From Streptomyces sp. NBC_01283 (GTDB lineage Bacteria > Actinomycetota > Actinomycetes > Streptomycetales > Streptomycetaceae): 64,000 bases of DNA. The notes beneath the pieces are model-generated. The model worked only from the letters and a program-made list of their open reading frames with translations, did no database searches and was not told where the DNA came from. The DNA lies in the NCBI RefSeq assembly GCF_041435335.1, contig NZ_CP108430.1, forward strand, positions 9,210,001-9,274,000. Reading direction: 5' to 3'. Position numbers and translations under genes: made by a program. Positions 17,631 through 26,944 of the stretch are shown here, piece after piece. The first letter of the stretch is position 1; each line of letters opens with the position of its first letter.

Positions 17631-18860
17631 ATGGACGAGTTGAGCGTTCGGGATCCCCATCCGGCGGACCCGCAGGACACGCAGTTCTTCCTCCCGCAGG
17701 GGCGCGGTTGCCCCCGCCAGGTGCCTGCGGGCCACGCTCGGCTGCGTGGCTTTTCACCGCTGGGCCGGGTGACGTGGCATGACGGCAGGCCGGTGTGGGC
17801 CGTCACCGGGCCTGGGCTGGCCCGTGAACTGCTCACCGACGCACGGCTGTCCTGCGAGCGCACATGGCCTGGATTTGCGGCGCCCGGTGGGCAGTTCGCC
17901 GCGGCCGGGGCGCGGGGAGTGCCGCTGGTCTGCGTCGAGGGCGCGGAGTGCGAGGCTCGGTGTCGGCTGCTGAGCCCGCTCTTCACAGCGCGGCGGGCCG
18001 CGTTGATGCGGCCGCGGATCCTGCGGATCGTGGATCAGTTGCTGGATTCCATGGAGCGGCAGGGCCCGCCGGCGGAGTTGGCGTCCACCTTCGCGCTGCC
18101 CGTGTCGTCGAGGGTGATCTGCACGGTGCTGGGCGTGCCGGAGATTGATCACGAGTTCTTCGAAGAACGCACCGAACGGCTGCTGAGCGGCCAGAGCGTG
18201 CAGGAGGCCGCCCTTGCCCGTGCGGAACTGGAGAAGTACCTGGGCGAGTTGACCGGCCACAGGCGGCGCGTGGCGGGCGAGGGGCTGCTCGGTGATCTGA
18301 TGCGCCCTGACACTCCGAGTGGCCCGTTGAGCCGGGAGGAACTGACCGCGCTGGCGGGGATGCTGTGGGCGGGCCACGAGACGACGGCCGGCATGATCTC
18401 GCGCGGGGTCTTCACGCTGCTGCGTCATCCCGAGCAGTTGGCGGCTGTGCGGGCAGGGGAAACAACCATGGACGCTGTGGTGGGGGAACTCCTTGGGCAT
18501 CGGCCGGTGCCGGACGGGCTGCTGCGGGTCGCTGTCGAGGATATTGAGGTGGCGGGCCACACGATCCGGGCCGGCGAGGGCGTCCTCTTCATGACGGCGG
18601 TCATCGACCGGGACGGCTCGGGTTTCGCGCAGCCCGCCCCGCTCGACCGGGACGGTTTCGTAGGCCGGCACCTGGCTTTTGGCTTCGGCGCCCGTCCGTG
18701 CCCGGGTCAGGATCTCGCGCGCGTTCAACTCGAGATCGCGCTTGGGCGTCTGTTCGAACGGCTTCCCGGGCTGCGGCTTGCCGGCCGGGCCAAGGAGATC
18801 CGTTCCAGGCCCGCGGCCTTGAGGGTTGAGGGTCTGCTCGAGCTGCCGGTGGGGTGGTGA
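17631..18860 (+). CDS. cytochrome P450 with atypical ExxR motif
   Basis: A 409-residue soluble bacterial P450. The I-helix oxygen-activation motif AGHETT is at about 247-252. The heme loop FGFGARPCPGQDLAR has its Cys ligand at about 357. At the K-helix, where ExxR is nearly invariant, the sequence reads GELLGHRP, so the Arg is replaced by Gly. The ATG at 17631 has GAGGTG 6 bp upstream. The stop overlaps the next start (GTGA at 18857-18860), coupling it to a ferredoxin. The substrate is unknown. The pair sits just outside the cluster block and may or may not belong to it. Confidence 0.85.
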   Translation: MDELSVRDPHPADPQDTQFFLPQGRGCPRQVPAGHARLRGFSPLGRVTWHDGRPVWAVTGPGLARELLTDARLSCERTWPGFAAPGGQFAAAGARGVPLVCVEGAECEARCRLLSPLFTARRAALMRPRILRIVDQLLDSMERQGPPAELASTFALPVSSRVICTVLGVPEIDHEFFEERTERLLSGQSVQEAALARAELEKYLGELTGHRRRVAGEGLLGDLMRPDTPSGPLSREELTALAGMLWAGHETTAGMISRGVFTLLRHPEQLAAVRAGETTMDAVVGELLGHRPVPDGLLRVAVEDIEVAGHTIRAGEGVLFMTAVIDRDGSGFAQPAPLDRDGFVGRHLAFGFGARPCPGQDLARVQLEIALGRLFERLPGLRLAGRAKEIRSRPAALRVEGLLELPVGW

Positions 18861-19066
18861 ACAAGATGAGGATCGAGGTCGATCTGGACCGCTGCGTGGG
18901 GGCGGGCATGTGTGCCCTGACGGCGCCGGCGGTGTTCACGCAGGACGACGACGGGTTCAGTGTGGTGCTTGCCGGCCAGGACACGGCGGCCGACGTGCCT
19001 CCGATGGCGAGGGAAGCCGCACGGGCCTGCCCCGTCAGCGCGGTATCGCTCCTGCACGAGGACTGA
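18857..19066 (+). CDS. 3Fe-4S type ferredoxin
   Basis: About 69 residues with VDLDRCVGAGMCALTAPAVF and ARACPVSAV. The spacing CxxxxxC...C with no fourth Cys is that of the single-cluster [3Fe-4S] ferredoxins that serve actinobacterial P450s. It overlaps the P450 stop as GTGA, which indicates co-translation and a direct electron-donor role for that P450. An internal ATG at 18866 is a possible start. Confidence 0.9.
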   Translation: MNKMRIEVDLDRCVGAGMCALTAPAVFTQDDDGFSVVLAGQDTAADVPPMAREAARACPVSAVSLLHED

Positions 19067-19565
19067 CGCCTCTCGTGCAGGAGGGCCGTCACAGCGGGAG
19101 CGTTATCCCCCTTTCCTTCAGCGCCGTGGACGGCGGGCCGCCCTTCGAGCACGTGGGTCTGGTACTCCTTGACGCACGGCGTGAGGGGAGGGGGATCCAC
19201 TGCTTCGCCCAGGGGCTGCGATGGCATAGAGGCCTTCGGGCTGGCTGTCGCGGTCGTGGGGCAGCAGCCAGAACACACGGCGCCGGAAGGTGCCCGGTGC
19301 CCGGGATGCTTGGGCGGTGGGGCCGGGCACGGCAGAGCCGGCCATGCGCCGCTCACGGTGGGCGGGCTTTCCCGTGCGGGTGGGAAGGCGGTCCAGGCTC
19401 TGGCGGAGGTAGTCGAGCCGGTCGATGTCCGTGGGCCAGACGAGGGCGGTCTCGTGGCTGATCTCGCCCTTGAGTGATCAGGGAGCTTATGAGGTGGCGT
19501 CCCCACCGTGATCGGAAGGCGGCTCGCGGGACGAGCGCCCGCGCAACGGCTGGTATTACTGGGGT
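19067..19565. other. intergenic gap with a minus-strand coding relic
   Basis: On the minus strand, about 19370-19470, a stretch reads like real protein (ALVWPTDIDRLDYLRQSLDR, then LPTRTGKPAHRERR) but breaks down on both sides. It is probably a decayed gene whose family I cannot name. No other feature is visible. The promoter of the SnoaL-like gene lies at its right edge. Confidence 0.3.
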
Positions 19566-19943
19566 ATGCAGGAAGAGACGGCATGCTCCGCGATCGACAC
19601 GTTCATCTCCGCGTTTAACGCCTCGGACGACAGTTATGTGACTGCCCTGCTCTCCCAGGCCCTGACCTCAGATGTGGTCTTCTGGGGGCCGTTGGGTCGC
19701 AGCGAAGGAATCGCGGCGGTCGAGCGGTTCGTGCTGGACATCCGGCGCCACCCAGCGGGGACCGGCACGATGGTGCGCTGCTCAGCGGTGGACATGCCTG
19801 ACGAGTGGGCCCGGTACCAGTGGGTCTTCACCATGCCGGATGGAGGCCCCCGTCTGGCGGGAACGGACGTCGTCCATCTGCGGCTGAACCTCATTGACCA
19901 GGTCATCGTCTTTGCTGGGGAGATCGAGCCGTCCGCCTCCTGA
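19566..19943 (+). CDS. SnoaL-like/NTF2-fold protein
   Basis: A 125-residue single-domain protein. An N-terminal helix (AIDTFISAFNASD) is followed by TSDVVFWGPLGRSEGIAAVE and beta-strand-rich sequence (ARYQWVFTMPDGGPRLAGTD, LIDQVIVFAGEI). This is the cone-shaped alpha+beta fold of SnoaL cyclases and ketosteroid-isomerase-like proteins. The active site varies widely in this family, so no reaction can be assigned. It is monocistronic. Confidence 0.7.
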   Translation: MQEETACSAIDTFISAFNASDDSYVTALLSQALTSDVVFWGPLGRSEGIAAVERFVLDIRRHPAGTGTMVRCSAVDMPDEWARYQWVFTMPDGGPRLAGTDVVHLRLNLIDQVIVFAGEIEPSAS

Positions 19944-20369
19944 GTCGTCCGTCTGTCGCCGTCCTTCTCGTGAAGCGGTGAACTACACCTCCACGGAGCG
20001 ACGCGGATGAGCCCATCGGCCACGAGATGTGTCATCGGACCTGGAGCTGGACAAGGACCAGAACGGCACATTCCTGGCCTAAAGGGGGCTCGGCCGTGGA
20101 CTCGGTCTCCCCGGAAGACGCGCAGCAATGCGTCGGCCGTCCAGTCGCTGTCGCTGCTCTTAGCGACCCGGGTCACCTCCCGAGCCCTGGGGTGGTGTGC
20201 ACCGCCGACGCGGCCGAGGTAGCGCGAGCTCCTGAAGAGATCGGGAACCTGACCAAGCTCACGCTCACGAAACTGGGGCAGCCTCCGCGTGGATGTCCTG
20301 AGGTGACGCAGGCCTGGGGGAGACTGCGCCGCACTCACGCGAGCGTGCTGGGCTTGTTCGAGATACTCC
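19944..20369. other. intergenic gap with degraded sequence
   Basis: I see no intact gene. Frames here lack family resemblance. The right half probably contains decayed transposase sequence continuous with the ISL3 relic that follows. Confidence 0.35.
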
Positions 20370-20715
20370 ACACCGTCCCGACGCGGCCTGCACGCCACCG
20401 AAGCACTCCGGCGGCTGCTTCAGAACTGCCCCGAGCTGGACCGAACCCATGACCTGGTGCGGCAGTTCGCGGCGATGCTCGCCGCCCGCGACGCCGGCCC
20501 GCTGCCGGACTGGCTCGAACACCTCGCGGCCTGCCCTCTCCCACCCTGGCCAGCCTGGCCAGAGCCATCGGCGAGGACCGACACGCAGTCGTTGAGGGAA
20601 TCACCACCCGTTCAACTCCGGCGTCAACGAAGGCCGGATCACCGGCCTGAACTCCAGAAGAGGATCATGGCCGGCCATGCCGGAGTTCCACTCCTGCGTC
20701 ACCGTGTCGTCCTCA
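20370..20715 (+). pseudogene. ISL3-family transposase relic with several frameshifts
   Basis: Pieces of the C-terminal half of an ISL3 transposase can be read in alternating frames: LRRLLQNCPELDRTHDLVRQ, FAAMLAARDAGPLPDWLEHL, then LASLARAIGEDRHAVVEGIT, then FNSGVNEGRITGL, then KRIMAGHAGVPLLRHRVVL. The order and motifs (LPxWL, FNSGVNEGRI, GxxLLRxRV) match the family. At least three indels separate them. The N-terminal zinc-finger part is missing. Confidence 0.75.
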
Positions 20716-21001
20716 TGGCCGGACTCCGACGCCGCTACCCGTGACGGAGTGTCACCGGCGCACGGTGGCACACTCCCACTTCACGAAAATCCTGCCAGGG
20801 CCGCGTTCACTTGTCCGCCGACATGCCCGGCCGCTGCCCGCTGCCCGCTGCCCGGCTGCTGCCCGGTGCCCGGTCGGTGCTTGGTGCTTGGTGGTGTGGG
20901 TCGTTCTGTCGTCGGGTCGAGGCCGGGTGTCGAGGCTGGGTGTTGGGGTGTTGGTCTGGGTGCTGGTTGGGGTGCTGGTTGGGGCGGGGAGGCTCCCCTG
21001 G

Positions 21002-21964
21002 TCAGGCCGGGGCGAGTTGGCCGGAGAGTTCTGTGCGGAAGACCGGTTTGTCGTTCTGCCATCCGGTGACGGCGACGCGGGCCGTCCCGTCGTCGGCGCC
21101 GGGTACAGCCTCGGCGTCGATCCAGCAGGGGGCGTCGTATTCCACGTACCGGTGAAAGACAGTGGTTGCCCCGCAGGCGGCGAAGGCGCGGGGGGACAGC
21201 AGGGCGAACGCAGCCTGGCGTGCTGCTTCGATGAGGACCATGCCGGGGACGTGGTCGCCGATGTGGTCGAAGAGGACCGGGTGGCGGGCGTCGGTGCTCA
21301 GCAGCCAGCGTTGGGGGCGGTCGGCCTCGGAGAGGACCACATCGCGGGAGAACATCCGGCCCACGAGATGGGGTGCGAGGAGGGGCGGCCGGACGGTGGA
21401 CGGCGTGGCCGCACTCTGTTCACCGCGCAGCCGACGGTAGGTAGCGGGTGCGATGCAGGTGAAGTGCCCGCTGCCGTGCGCGGTCGGCTGTCCTTCGCGC
21501 GTGATCGTGACGTGCATGGCGAACTGCGCGAGACGGTTGCCCTTCCACACCAGATCCGTGCAGTCGGCCTCCAGGTCGAGGTTGCTCGGATAGTCCTTGA
21601 TCAGGAGGTGGTCGGGATGGGTCGCGTACTGCATGTCGTGGAGCAGGAAGTGATGACTGAGCGGAACGTCCCACTCCGAGTGAGCGAGGAACATCCCGAC
21701 CTGGCGGATCGTTTCGGCCGCCTGCAGCGGGTCGTGGCGGAGTCCGTCCGTGCTGGTGAAGAACGTGTGGGCGCGGGGCCATTGGCCGGTGAGAGCGAAC
21801 CGCGTGCCGTCCACCTGGCGGCATCCGGTGAGGAACACCTCGGCCAGGCAGGCGCGGTGTACGTACTCGCGTGGCACGGTGGTGGTGAGTTGGGGGGAAA
21901 GGACCCCGGCGGCGGGCCGGGGGGCCGGTATTGCTGCCTCTGTCTGGTGGGCGAGCACAGTCAT
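21002..21964 (-). CDS. AfsA-type gamma-butyrolactone synthase homologue 1
   Basis: A 320-residue protein with the two AfsA hot-dog repeats. The first covers residues about 27-170 (TTTVPREYVHRACLAEVFLT, AETIRQVGMFLAHSEWDVPL). The second covers about 200-310 (HPVLFDHIGDHVPGMVLIEA, VEYDAPCWIDAEAV). AfsA proteins join a beta-ketoacyl thioester to dihydroxyacetone phosphate to start butyrolactone synthesis. It diverges from an ArpA-type receptor gene, and an ARE lies about 63 bp upstream of its start, so feedback control by that receptor is likely. It is closely paralogous to the protein at 59174-60175, with long shared blocks such as LTGQWPRAHTFF. Confidence 0.9.
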   Translation of the reverse strand: MTVLAHQTEAAIPAPRPAAGVLSPQLTTTVPREYVHRACLAEVFLTGCRQVDGTRFALTGQWPRAHTFFTSTDGLRHDPLQAAETIRQVGMFLAHSEWDVPLSHHFLLHDMQYATHPDHLLIKDYPSNLDLEADCTDLVWKGNRLAQFAMHVTITREGQPTAHGSGHFTCIAPATYRRLRGEQSAATPSTVRPPLLAPHLVGRMFSRDVVLSEADRPQRWLLSTDARHPVLFDHIGDHVPGMVLIEAARQAAFALLSPRAFAACGATTVFHRYVEYDAPCWIDAEAVPGADDGTARVAVTGWQNDKPVFRTELSGQLAPA

Positions 21965-22026
21965 GGCGTCTCCATGGCGGCTGTTCGAAGGGTGGGGCCG
22001 GCAGGGCAGATGGCGCTGGAACCACT

Positions 22027-22051
22027 AAGATACGTACCCACCGGTTTTGTT
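22027..22051. promoter_or_regulatory. autoregulatory element (ARE) upstream of AfsA-1 and receptor 1
   Basis: The sequence AAGATACGTACC followed by CACCGGTTTTGTT has the layout of ScbR/ArpA-family operators: ATAC and CGGTTTTGTT half-sites about 11 bp apart. It lies in the 295-bp divergent region, 63 bp from the AfsA-1 start. The site at 59091-59115 reads as its near reverse complement. Confidence 0.8.
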
Positions 22052-22259
22052 CAAGCGGTTCTCGACAACTGTGCGTTCGAATAAACCGCGAGAAACCAGA
22101 GCTCTGAACCCGTTTCAGGGCAACTGGGGCACATTTCCGGCCCGGAGAAGCCCGTGCACACCTGGGCGCGCCAGAGGGCGAGTGATAGAATACGGGCTTG
22201 CCGGTTTTTTTGGGATGGAGCAAGGGGCTCTGCCCAGCCAGTTCCTGGAGGTGAGTCGC

Positions 22260-22979
22260 ATGGCCCAGCAGGAGCGCGCGGTCAGAACGCGGCAGGCGAT
22301 TCTCGCGGCTGCCGCCCAGGTCTTCGACGAGGTCGGCTATGAAGCGGCCACCGTGTCAGAGATCCTCACACGGTCGGGGGTGACCAAAGGTGCCCTCTAC
22401 TTCCACTTCGCGTCCAAGGAGCAGCTCGCGCAAGGCGTCCTCCAGGCGAACGCCCAGGTTGTCCCCCCGGTCCCGTCCCAGCGCCTGAAACTGCAGGAGG
22501 CGGTCGACCGAGGCATGCTGCTCGCCTACCAGATGGGCGTCGACCCTCTGCTGCGGGGCAGTGTGCGGCTGGCCCTGGAGAGGTCGGGCAACGACAACCT
22601 GGACCGCAAGATCCCCTTCGAGGCGTGGACGCGCGAGAGCGAAGGCCTCCTCGAACAGGCCCGGCTGGCAGGCGAGCTGCAGCCGCACGTGGACACCAAA
22701 GAGCTGGCCGGGGTGTTCGTCGGGGCGTTCGCCGGTGTTCAGCTGATGTCCCAGGCCATGACCGACCGGCAGGACCTGTGCGACCGCATCGCCGTGCTGT
22801 ACCGCGTTTTGATGGCAGGTGCCGCCGTGCCCAGTGCGCTGGTCCAACTGGACGTCACCGCCGACCGAGGGGCCAAAGTCCAGGCACTGGTCGATCAGCT
22901 CCTGCGGGAGACACCAGAGCCACAGCGGGAGGCGCCAGACCCGCGGGGCGACCGGCCCTTTCTCGTAGGCCAGGGCTGA
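22260..22979 (+). CDS. ArpA/ScbR-type butyrolactone receptor 1 (TetR family)
   Basis: A 239-residue protein. The N-terminal DNA-binding domain reads QQERAVRTRQAILAAAAQVF and EILTRSGVTKGALYFHFASK, almost the family signature for true GBL receptors. The C-terminal part is the ligand pocket. The ATG at 22260 is preceded by GGAGGTGA. It is adjacent and divergent to an AfsA homologue, the classic receptor/synthase pairing. It is closely similar to the receptor at 57448 (shared PQRLKLQEAADRG-like segment), so they are paralogues. It would repress ARE-bearing promoters until butyrolactone binds. Confidence 0.9.
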   Translation: MAQQERAVRTRQAILAAAAQVFDEVGYEAATVSEILTRSGVTKGALYFHFASKEQLAQGVLQANAQVVPPVPSQRLKLQEAVDRGMLLAYQMGVDPLLRGSVRLALERSGNDNLDRKIPFEAWTRESEGLLEQARLAGELQPHVDTKELAGVFVGAFAGVQLMSQAMTDRQDLCDRIAVLYRVLMAGAAVPSALVQLDVTADRGAKVQALVDQLLRETPEPQREAPDPRGDRPFLVGQG

Positions 22980-23091
22980 ACGTGGGCCGCACCGCAAGGT
23001 GCGGCCCACGAGTATGTGAAGCCCCGCCGCATGCCGGAACGTACAGCCACGTACCCAGCAGACGTCACCCCCCCAGGACGGAGTGCACCAC

Positions 23092-24336
23092 ATGGCCACT
23101 TCTGTATGCCCTTATGCGATAGACCTGACGGGCAGCGACCTCGCCGGCGAAGCGGCCCTGCTGCGAGGGGACGGCCCCGCCTGCCGGGTGCTGCTTCCCG
23201 GCGGGGTCATGGCCTGGGCCATCACGCGGCACGACACCGCGAAGCGGCTGCTGAGCGACCCGGCCGTGTCCAAGGACGCCTTCCAGCACTGGCCGTCGCT
23301 GCAAGAGGGCCGCATCGACGACGCCTGGCCGCTCCACCACTGGGTCACGGCCAAGAACATGCTCTCCGCCTACGGCGGCGAACACAGCCGGCTGCGTCGC
23401 CTCATCGCGGGGGCTTTCACCCACCGGCGCAGCGAGGCCCTGCGCCCGCAGGTGGTGCAGTACACCACCACCCTCCTCAAGTCCCTGGCGCAGCGCCCCG
23501 GTGACGAGCCCGTGGACCTCATCGCACACTTCGCACTGGAGCTGCCGATCCAGGTGATCTGTGAACTGTTCGGTGTCTCGCAGGCCGAACGCCCCCTGCT
23601 CAGGCACGGGCTCAGTGAGTCCTTCCGCACCTCTGCCACGGCCGATGAGGTCCGTGCGGCCCAGGAGAGCCTGCACCAGGTGCTCGCCGAACTCGTGGCG
23701 GCCAAACGCCTGGCGCCGGCCGACGACCTCGCGTCCGCCCTCGTCTGGACCCGGGAGACCGACGGCGCACGGCTGACCGAGCAGGAGCTGGTCGACACCC
23801 TGCTGCTGATGATCGGCGCGGGGCACGAAACGACCGTGAACCTGCTGGGGAACGCCATCGTGGAACTCTTGTCCCATCCAGAGCAGCTGGAGCAGGTCAG
23901 CAACGGCGCCACCGGGTGGGACGCCGTGATCGAAGAGACCCTCAGGGCACGTGGCCCCGCGGCCTACGTGCCGCTGAGGTTCGCCGTGCGGGACATCGAC
24001 CTGGGGGAGCACGTCGTCATCCGCCAGGGCGATCCGGTGCTCATCTCCTTCGCCGCGGCCGGCCTCGATCCGCAGCAGCACGGCCCGGACGCACACGAGT
24101 TCAAGGCCGACCGCCCGAACCGCCACGACCACCTGGCCTTCGGGCACGGCGTGCACCACTGCCCCGGGGCCTCGCTCGCGAGGCTGGAGGCGGCGGTGGC
24201 CCTGCCCGCGTTGTTCGCCCGCTTTCCCCGGATGCGCCTGGCGCGCGCGGTCCAAGATCTCGATCCGACGCCGTCCTTCATCACCAACGGTTTCCGCGAG
24301 ATCCCCATACTGCTGGACCCGGAGAGCGCCCGGTGA
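23092..24336 (+). CDS. cytochrome P450, candidate butyrolactone tailoring enzyme
   Basis: A 414-residue P450. The I-helix has [13 protein letters not shown] (about 240-252), the K-helix ExxR is intact as EETLRARGP (about 284-292), and the heme loop [15 protein letters not shown] has its Cys at about 356. The ATG follows AGGACGGAG. Its stop overlaps the SDR start as GTGA. Gene order AfsA / receptor / P450 / SDR / flavoprotein recalls signal-biosynthesis loci where a P450 hydroxylates the lactone or butenolide side chain. That role is inferred from context only. Confidence 0.85.
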   Translation: MATSVCPYAIDLTGSDLAGEAALLRGDGPACRVLLPGGVMAWAITRHDTAKRLLSDPAVSKDAFQHWPSLQEGRIDDAWPLHHWVTAKNMLSAYGGEHSRLRRLIAGAFTHRRSEALRPQVVQYTTTLLKSLAQRPGDEPVDLIAHFALELPIQVICELFGVSQAERPLLRHGLSESFRTSATADEVRAAQESLHQVLAELVAAKRLAPADDLASALVWTRETDGARLTEQELVDTLLLMIGAGHETTVNLLGNAIVELLSHPEQLEQVSNGATGWDAVIEETLRARGPAAYVPLRFAVRDIDLGEHVVIRQGDPVLISFAAAGLDPQQHGPDAHEFKADRPNRHDHLAFGHGVHHCPGASLARLEAAVALPALFARFPRMRLARAVQDLDPTPSFITNGFREIPILLDPESAR

Positions 24337-25178
24337 TTGTCGTGACGGGTGCCACGGGCACCGTAGGGGGCCACGTGGCGCGCCTTCTGTGCGCCGATCA
24401 CCCCACAAGACTGCTGGGCCGCTCCCTCTCCCGGCTGCGCGCAGTGGTACCCGCCGCCGACGTCGTCACCGCCGATTTCGCCGACCAGAGCTCGCTGGAG
24501 CGCGCCCTGGAGGGCGCCCGGGCCCTGTTCGCGGTCACTGCGAACCCGTTGGAGCCCGCCCACGACGCACATCTGCTCGCGGCCGCCCGCACGGCAGGCG
24601 TTCAGCACGTGGTGAAACTCTCCGCGCTCGCGGTCACCGACGACCGGGCCGACGACCTGATCACCAACTGGCAGCGCGAGAACGAGGACCGGGTCCGTGC
24701 CAGCGGCCTTGCCTGGACGCTGCTCCGTCCTCGCTCCTTCATGTCCAACACCCTCTCCTGGGCCCGCTCGGTCCGCGCCCACCACACCGTCGCGACGCCA
24801 CAGCCGCAGTCCCGCAACGCATCGGTCGATCCCCGCGACGTCGCCGAAGCCGCCGTCATCGCCCTCACCACTGCCGGTCACGAGCAGCAGGAGTACGCCC
24901 TCACCGGCCCTCAAGCGATCTCGCCTGCCGAGCAGTGCGAGCACCTCGCCCAGGTCCTGGCACGTCCCGTGCGCTGTGTCGAGATCTCTTTGGAGCGTGC
25001 CTACACCGCCTGGGCACAGCACTACCCCCAGCCCATCGCGCGGGCCCTGCTGGACAGCGCCCGCCGCCAGGGTGATGGGGCCAAGCAAGGTGTGGACCCC
25101 ACCCTTGCCAGACTTCTGGGGCGCCCGGCCACCACGTACCGGGCCTGGGCCACAGATCACGCACATCGCTTCAGCTGA
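24333..25178 (+). CDS. NmrA-like NAD(P)-binding SDR
   Basis: A 281-residue atypical short-chain dehydrogenase. The N-terminal [18 protein letters not shown] is the TGxxGxxG dinucleotide loop. Then come [32 protein letters not shown] and [19 protein letters not shown], all typical of the NmrA/NAD(P)H-binding group. The usual YxxxK catalytic pair is not visible, so it may be an NAD(P)-sensing protein or a reductase with altered chemistry. It is coupled to the P450 by a GTGA overlap. A role in reducing the signal precursor is possible. Confidence 0.8.
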   Translation: MIVVTGATGTVGGHVARLLCADHPTRLLGRSLSRLRAVVPAADVVTADFADQSSLERALEGARALFAVTANPLEPAHDAHLLAAARTAGVQHVVKLSALAVTDDRADDLITNWQRENEDRVRASGLAWTLLRPRSFMSNTLSWARSVRAHHTVATPQPQSRNASVDPRDVAEAAVIALTTAGHEQQEYALTGPQAISPAEQCEHLAQVLARPVRCVEISLERAYTAWAQHYPQPIARALLDSARRQGDGAKQGVDPTLARLLGRPATTYRAWATDHAHRFS

Positions 25179-25219
25179 CTGCCCGGGCCAGGGCCCGGGA
25201 CATCGAAAGGGGGGCGGAC

Positions 25220-26704
25220 GTGCTGACACGGCACGCCGAAGTGGTGATTGTCGGAGGGGGCCCGGTCGGCATGTTGCTGGCCGCCGAACTGGGGGCGTAC
25301 GGCGTCGAGGCCTGTGTCGTCGAGTCGAAGCCGCGGACGACCGACGAGCCCAGGGCAGGAACCCTGCACGCCCGGACTGTGCAGAGTCTGGCCCGCCGAG
25401 GCCTCATGCAGGTCCAAGCGGGCCGCGCGCAGCGTGCGGGCCACGATCGCGAACCGTTTCACTTCGCCGGTCTGCCGCATCTGAGCATCACCGCCCCGGC
25501 CACCGAACCTCCCATCCTGGTCAAGTGCCCCCAGGCTGATCTGGAAAGGCAGTTCGAGGCTGTCGCACAAAGCCGCGGTGTCACCGTCCTGCGTGACAGC
25601 CAGGCCGTGCGGATCGCCCAGGACCCGGACGGCGTCGAGGTGACGACGAAGAGTCCGCAAGGTCCTGGGCAGGTGCGCGCCGAGTACCTCATCGGGGCGG
25701 ACGGCGCCCGCAGCACGGTGCGCGACCTGTGCGGGTTCGTCGCGAAAGTCCATCCCGCGACCGTCTCCGCCCTGATGGGGCAGGTGCGTCTGATGGACCC
25801 GGCGGCGCTGGCGCCGGGCTGGCAGCGCACCGAGCGCGGCTGGACCACCGCCAGGTTCGACGCGCACGGGTACGGCAGGCTGATGACGCTGGACTGCCGG
25901 GGCCCGCACCCCGACCGCGGCAGCCCGCTCACCGTCGAGGAACTGAGTCTGGAGGCCGCGCGGATCGTCGGCCACCCCGTCCCTCTGGCCGAACCTACGC
26001 ACCTGTCCCGGTTCAACGACTTCTCCCGGCTGGTCGGCAACTACCGCCAGGGCAGGGTCTTCCTCGCCGGCGACAGCGCGCACGTGCACTTCCCCGTCGG
26101 GGGCCAGGGGCTCAACACCGGTCTGCTCGATGCCCTGAACCTGGGGTGGAAACTCGCTCACACCCTGCGCGGCACGGCAGGAAAGGACCTGCTGGACACC
26201 TACGACCAGGAGCGCAGACCGTCGGGACAGCGAGTCCTCGACAACACCCGAGCCCAGCTGGCTCTCATGCGCCCGGACCCGCAACTCGATCCCCTGCGCG
26301 CCCTGATGGCCGATCTGCTGCCGTTGCCCGATGTCGGTGCCTACCTCGGCGGCATGCTCAGCGCGCAGGACACCCGTTACGGCGACGGCGACACGGCGCG
26401 GAGGGACTCCGGCTGGCGGGGCCGGTTTCTGCCAAATATCGCACTGGCCGGACAGCAAGAGGCAGACCTCGTGGGGCTGCTGGCCAGGGGCCGTGCCGTG
26501 CTGCTGCTCAGCAGCGGCGCCCTGCGGCCTCCCCGCCCCGCCCAAGGGTGGGCGCATGTCCTGCACACCGCCCGCGCCGCAGGCCAACTCCCTAGCGGAA
26601 TAACAGAATCCGCGGTGATCCGGCCTGACGGCTATGTGCTGTGGGTATCCGATGATGGGGATCTCGGGGGAGTCCTGCGGCAATGGTTCGGTGATCCGCG
26701 CTGA
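25220..26704 (+). CDS. FAD-dependent aromatic-hydroxylase-type monooxygenase
   Basis: A 494-residue class A flavoprotein monooxygenase. AEVVIVGGGPVGMLLAAELG (about 6-25) is the FAD-binding GxGxxG. EYLIGADGARSTVRDLCG (about 155-172) is the DG motif. GRVFLAGDSAHVHFPVGGQG (about 278-297) is the GD motif. A thioredoxin-like C-terminal domain fits PgaE/Rox relatives. The GTG start follows AAAGGGGGG. It ends the left plus-strand block with the P450 and SDR. It could act on the signal, in the manner of flavoproteins of furan or butenolide loci, or on the cluster product. Confidence 0.85.
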   Translation: MLTRHAEVVIVGGGPVGMLLAAELGAYGVEACVVESKPRTTDEPRAGTLHARTVQSLARRGLMQVQAGRAQRAGHDREPFHFAGLPHLSITAPATEPPILVKCPQADLERQFEAVAQSRGVTVLRDSQAVRIAQDPDGVEVTTKSPQGPGQVRAEYLIGADGARSTVRDLCGFVAKVHPATVSALMGQVRLMDPAALAPGWQRTERGWTTARFDAHGYGRLMTLDCRGPHPDRGSPLTVEELSLEAARIVGHPVPLAEPTHLSRFNDFSRLVGNYRQGRVFLAGDSAHVHFPVGGQGLNTGLLDALNLGWKLAHTLRGTAGKDLLDTYDQERRPSGQRVLDNTRAQLALMRPDPQLDPLRALMADLLPLPDVGAYLGGMLSAQDTRYGDGDTARRDSGWRGRFLPNIALAGQQEADLVGLLARGRAVLLLSSGALRPPRPAQGWAHVLHTARAAGQLPSGITESAVIRPDGYVLWVSDDGDLGGVLRQWFGDPR

Positions 26705-26804
26705 GGTCTCTGTCGCTCTCGGCGAGGTGGTACAAGTGAGAGGCGCACCCTTCTGAGGTGCGGCTTCTTTGCGCCAAATAGACAGCGCGTAGCCCTCAGG
26801 CGGT

Positions 26805-26826
26805 ACAAACCGCCTGTGCGGTTTGT
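26805..26826. promoter_or_regulatory. perfect-palindrome ARE upstream of receptor-like gene 2
   Basis: The arms ACAAACCGC and GCGGTTTGT are exact reverse complements separated by CTGT, a nearly ideal ArpA-type operator. It lies about 120 bp upstream of the TetR start at 26945. A related palindrome precedes the paralogous TetR gene at 58309. Confidence 0.9.
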
Positions 26827-26944
26827 TAGTGTTCTTCGCATGGGCGTCGGTTCCCCCTTTGGGGTGTGCCGATGACGGGGGTGTCGTCTCCGTCGCCCGC
26901 GTCATCTCGCGAGCGACGGCCGCCTGGAGCGATGGAGCACCTCG

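Noticed and set aside
20741..22084. A 447-codon plus-strand frame over AfsA-1
   Set aside because: Its sequence is low-complexity Gly/Val/Glu/Arg. The minus strand encodes an unmistakable AfsA homologue in the same place.
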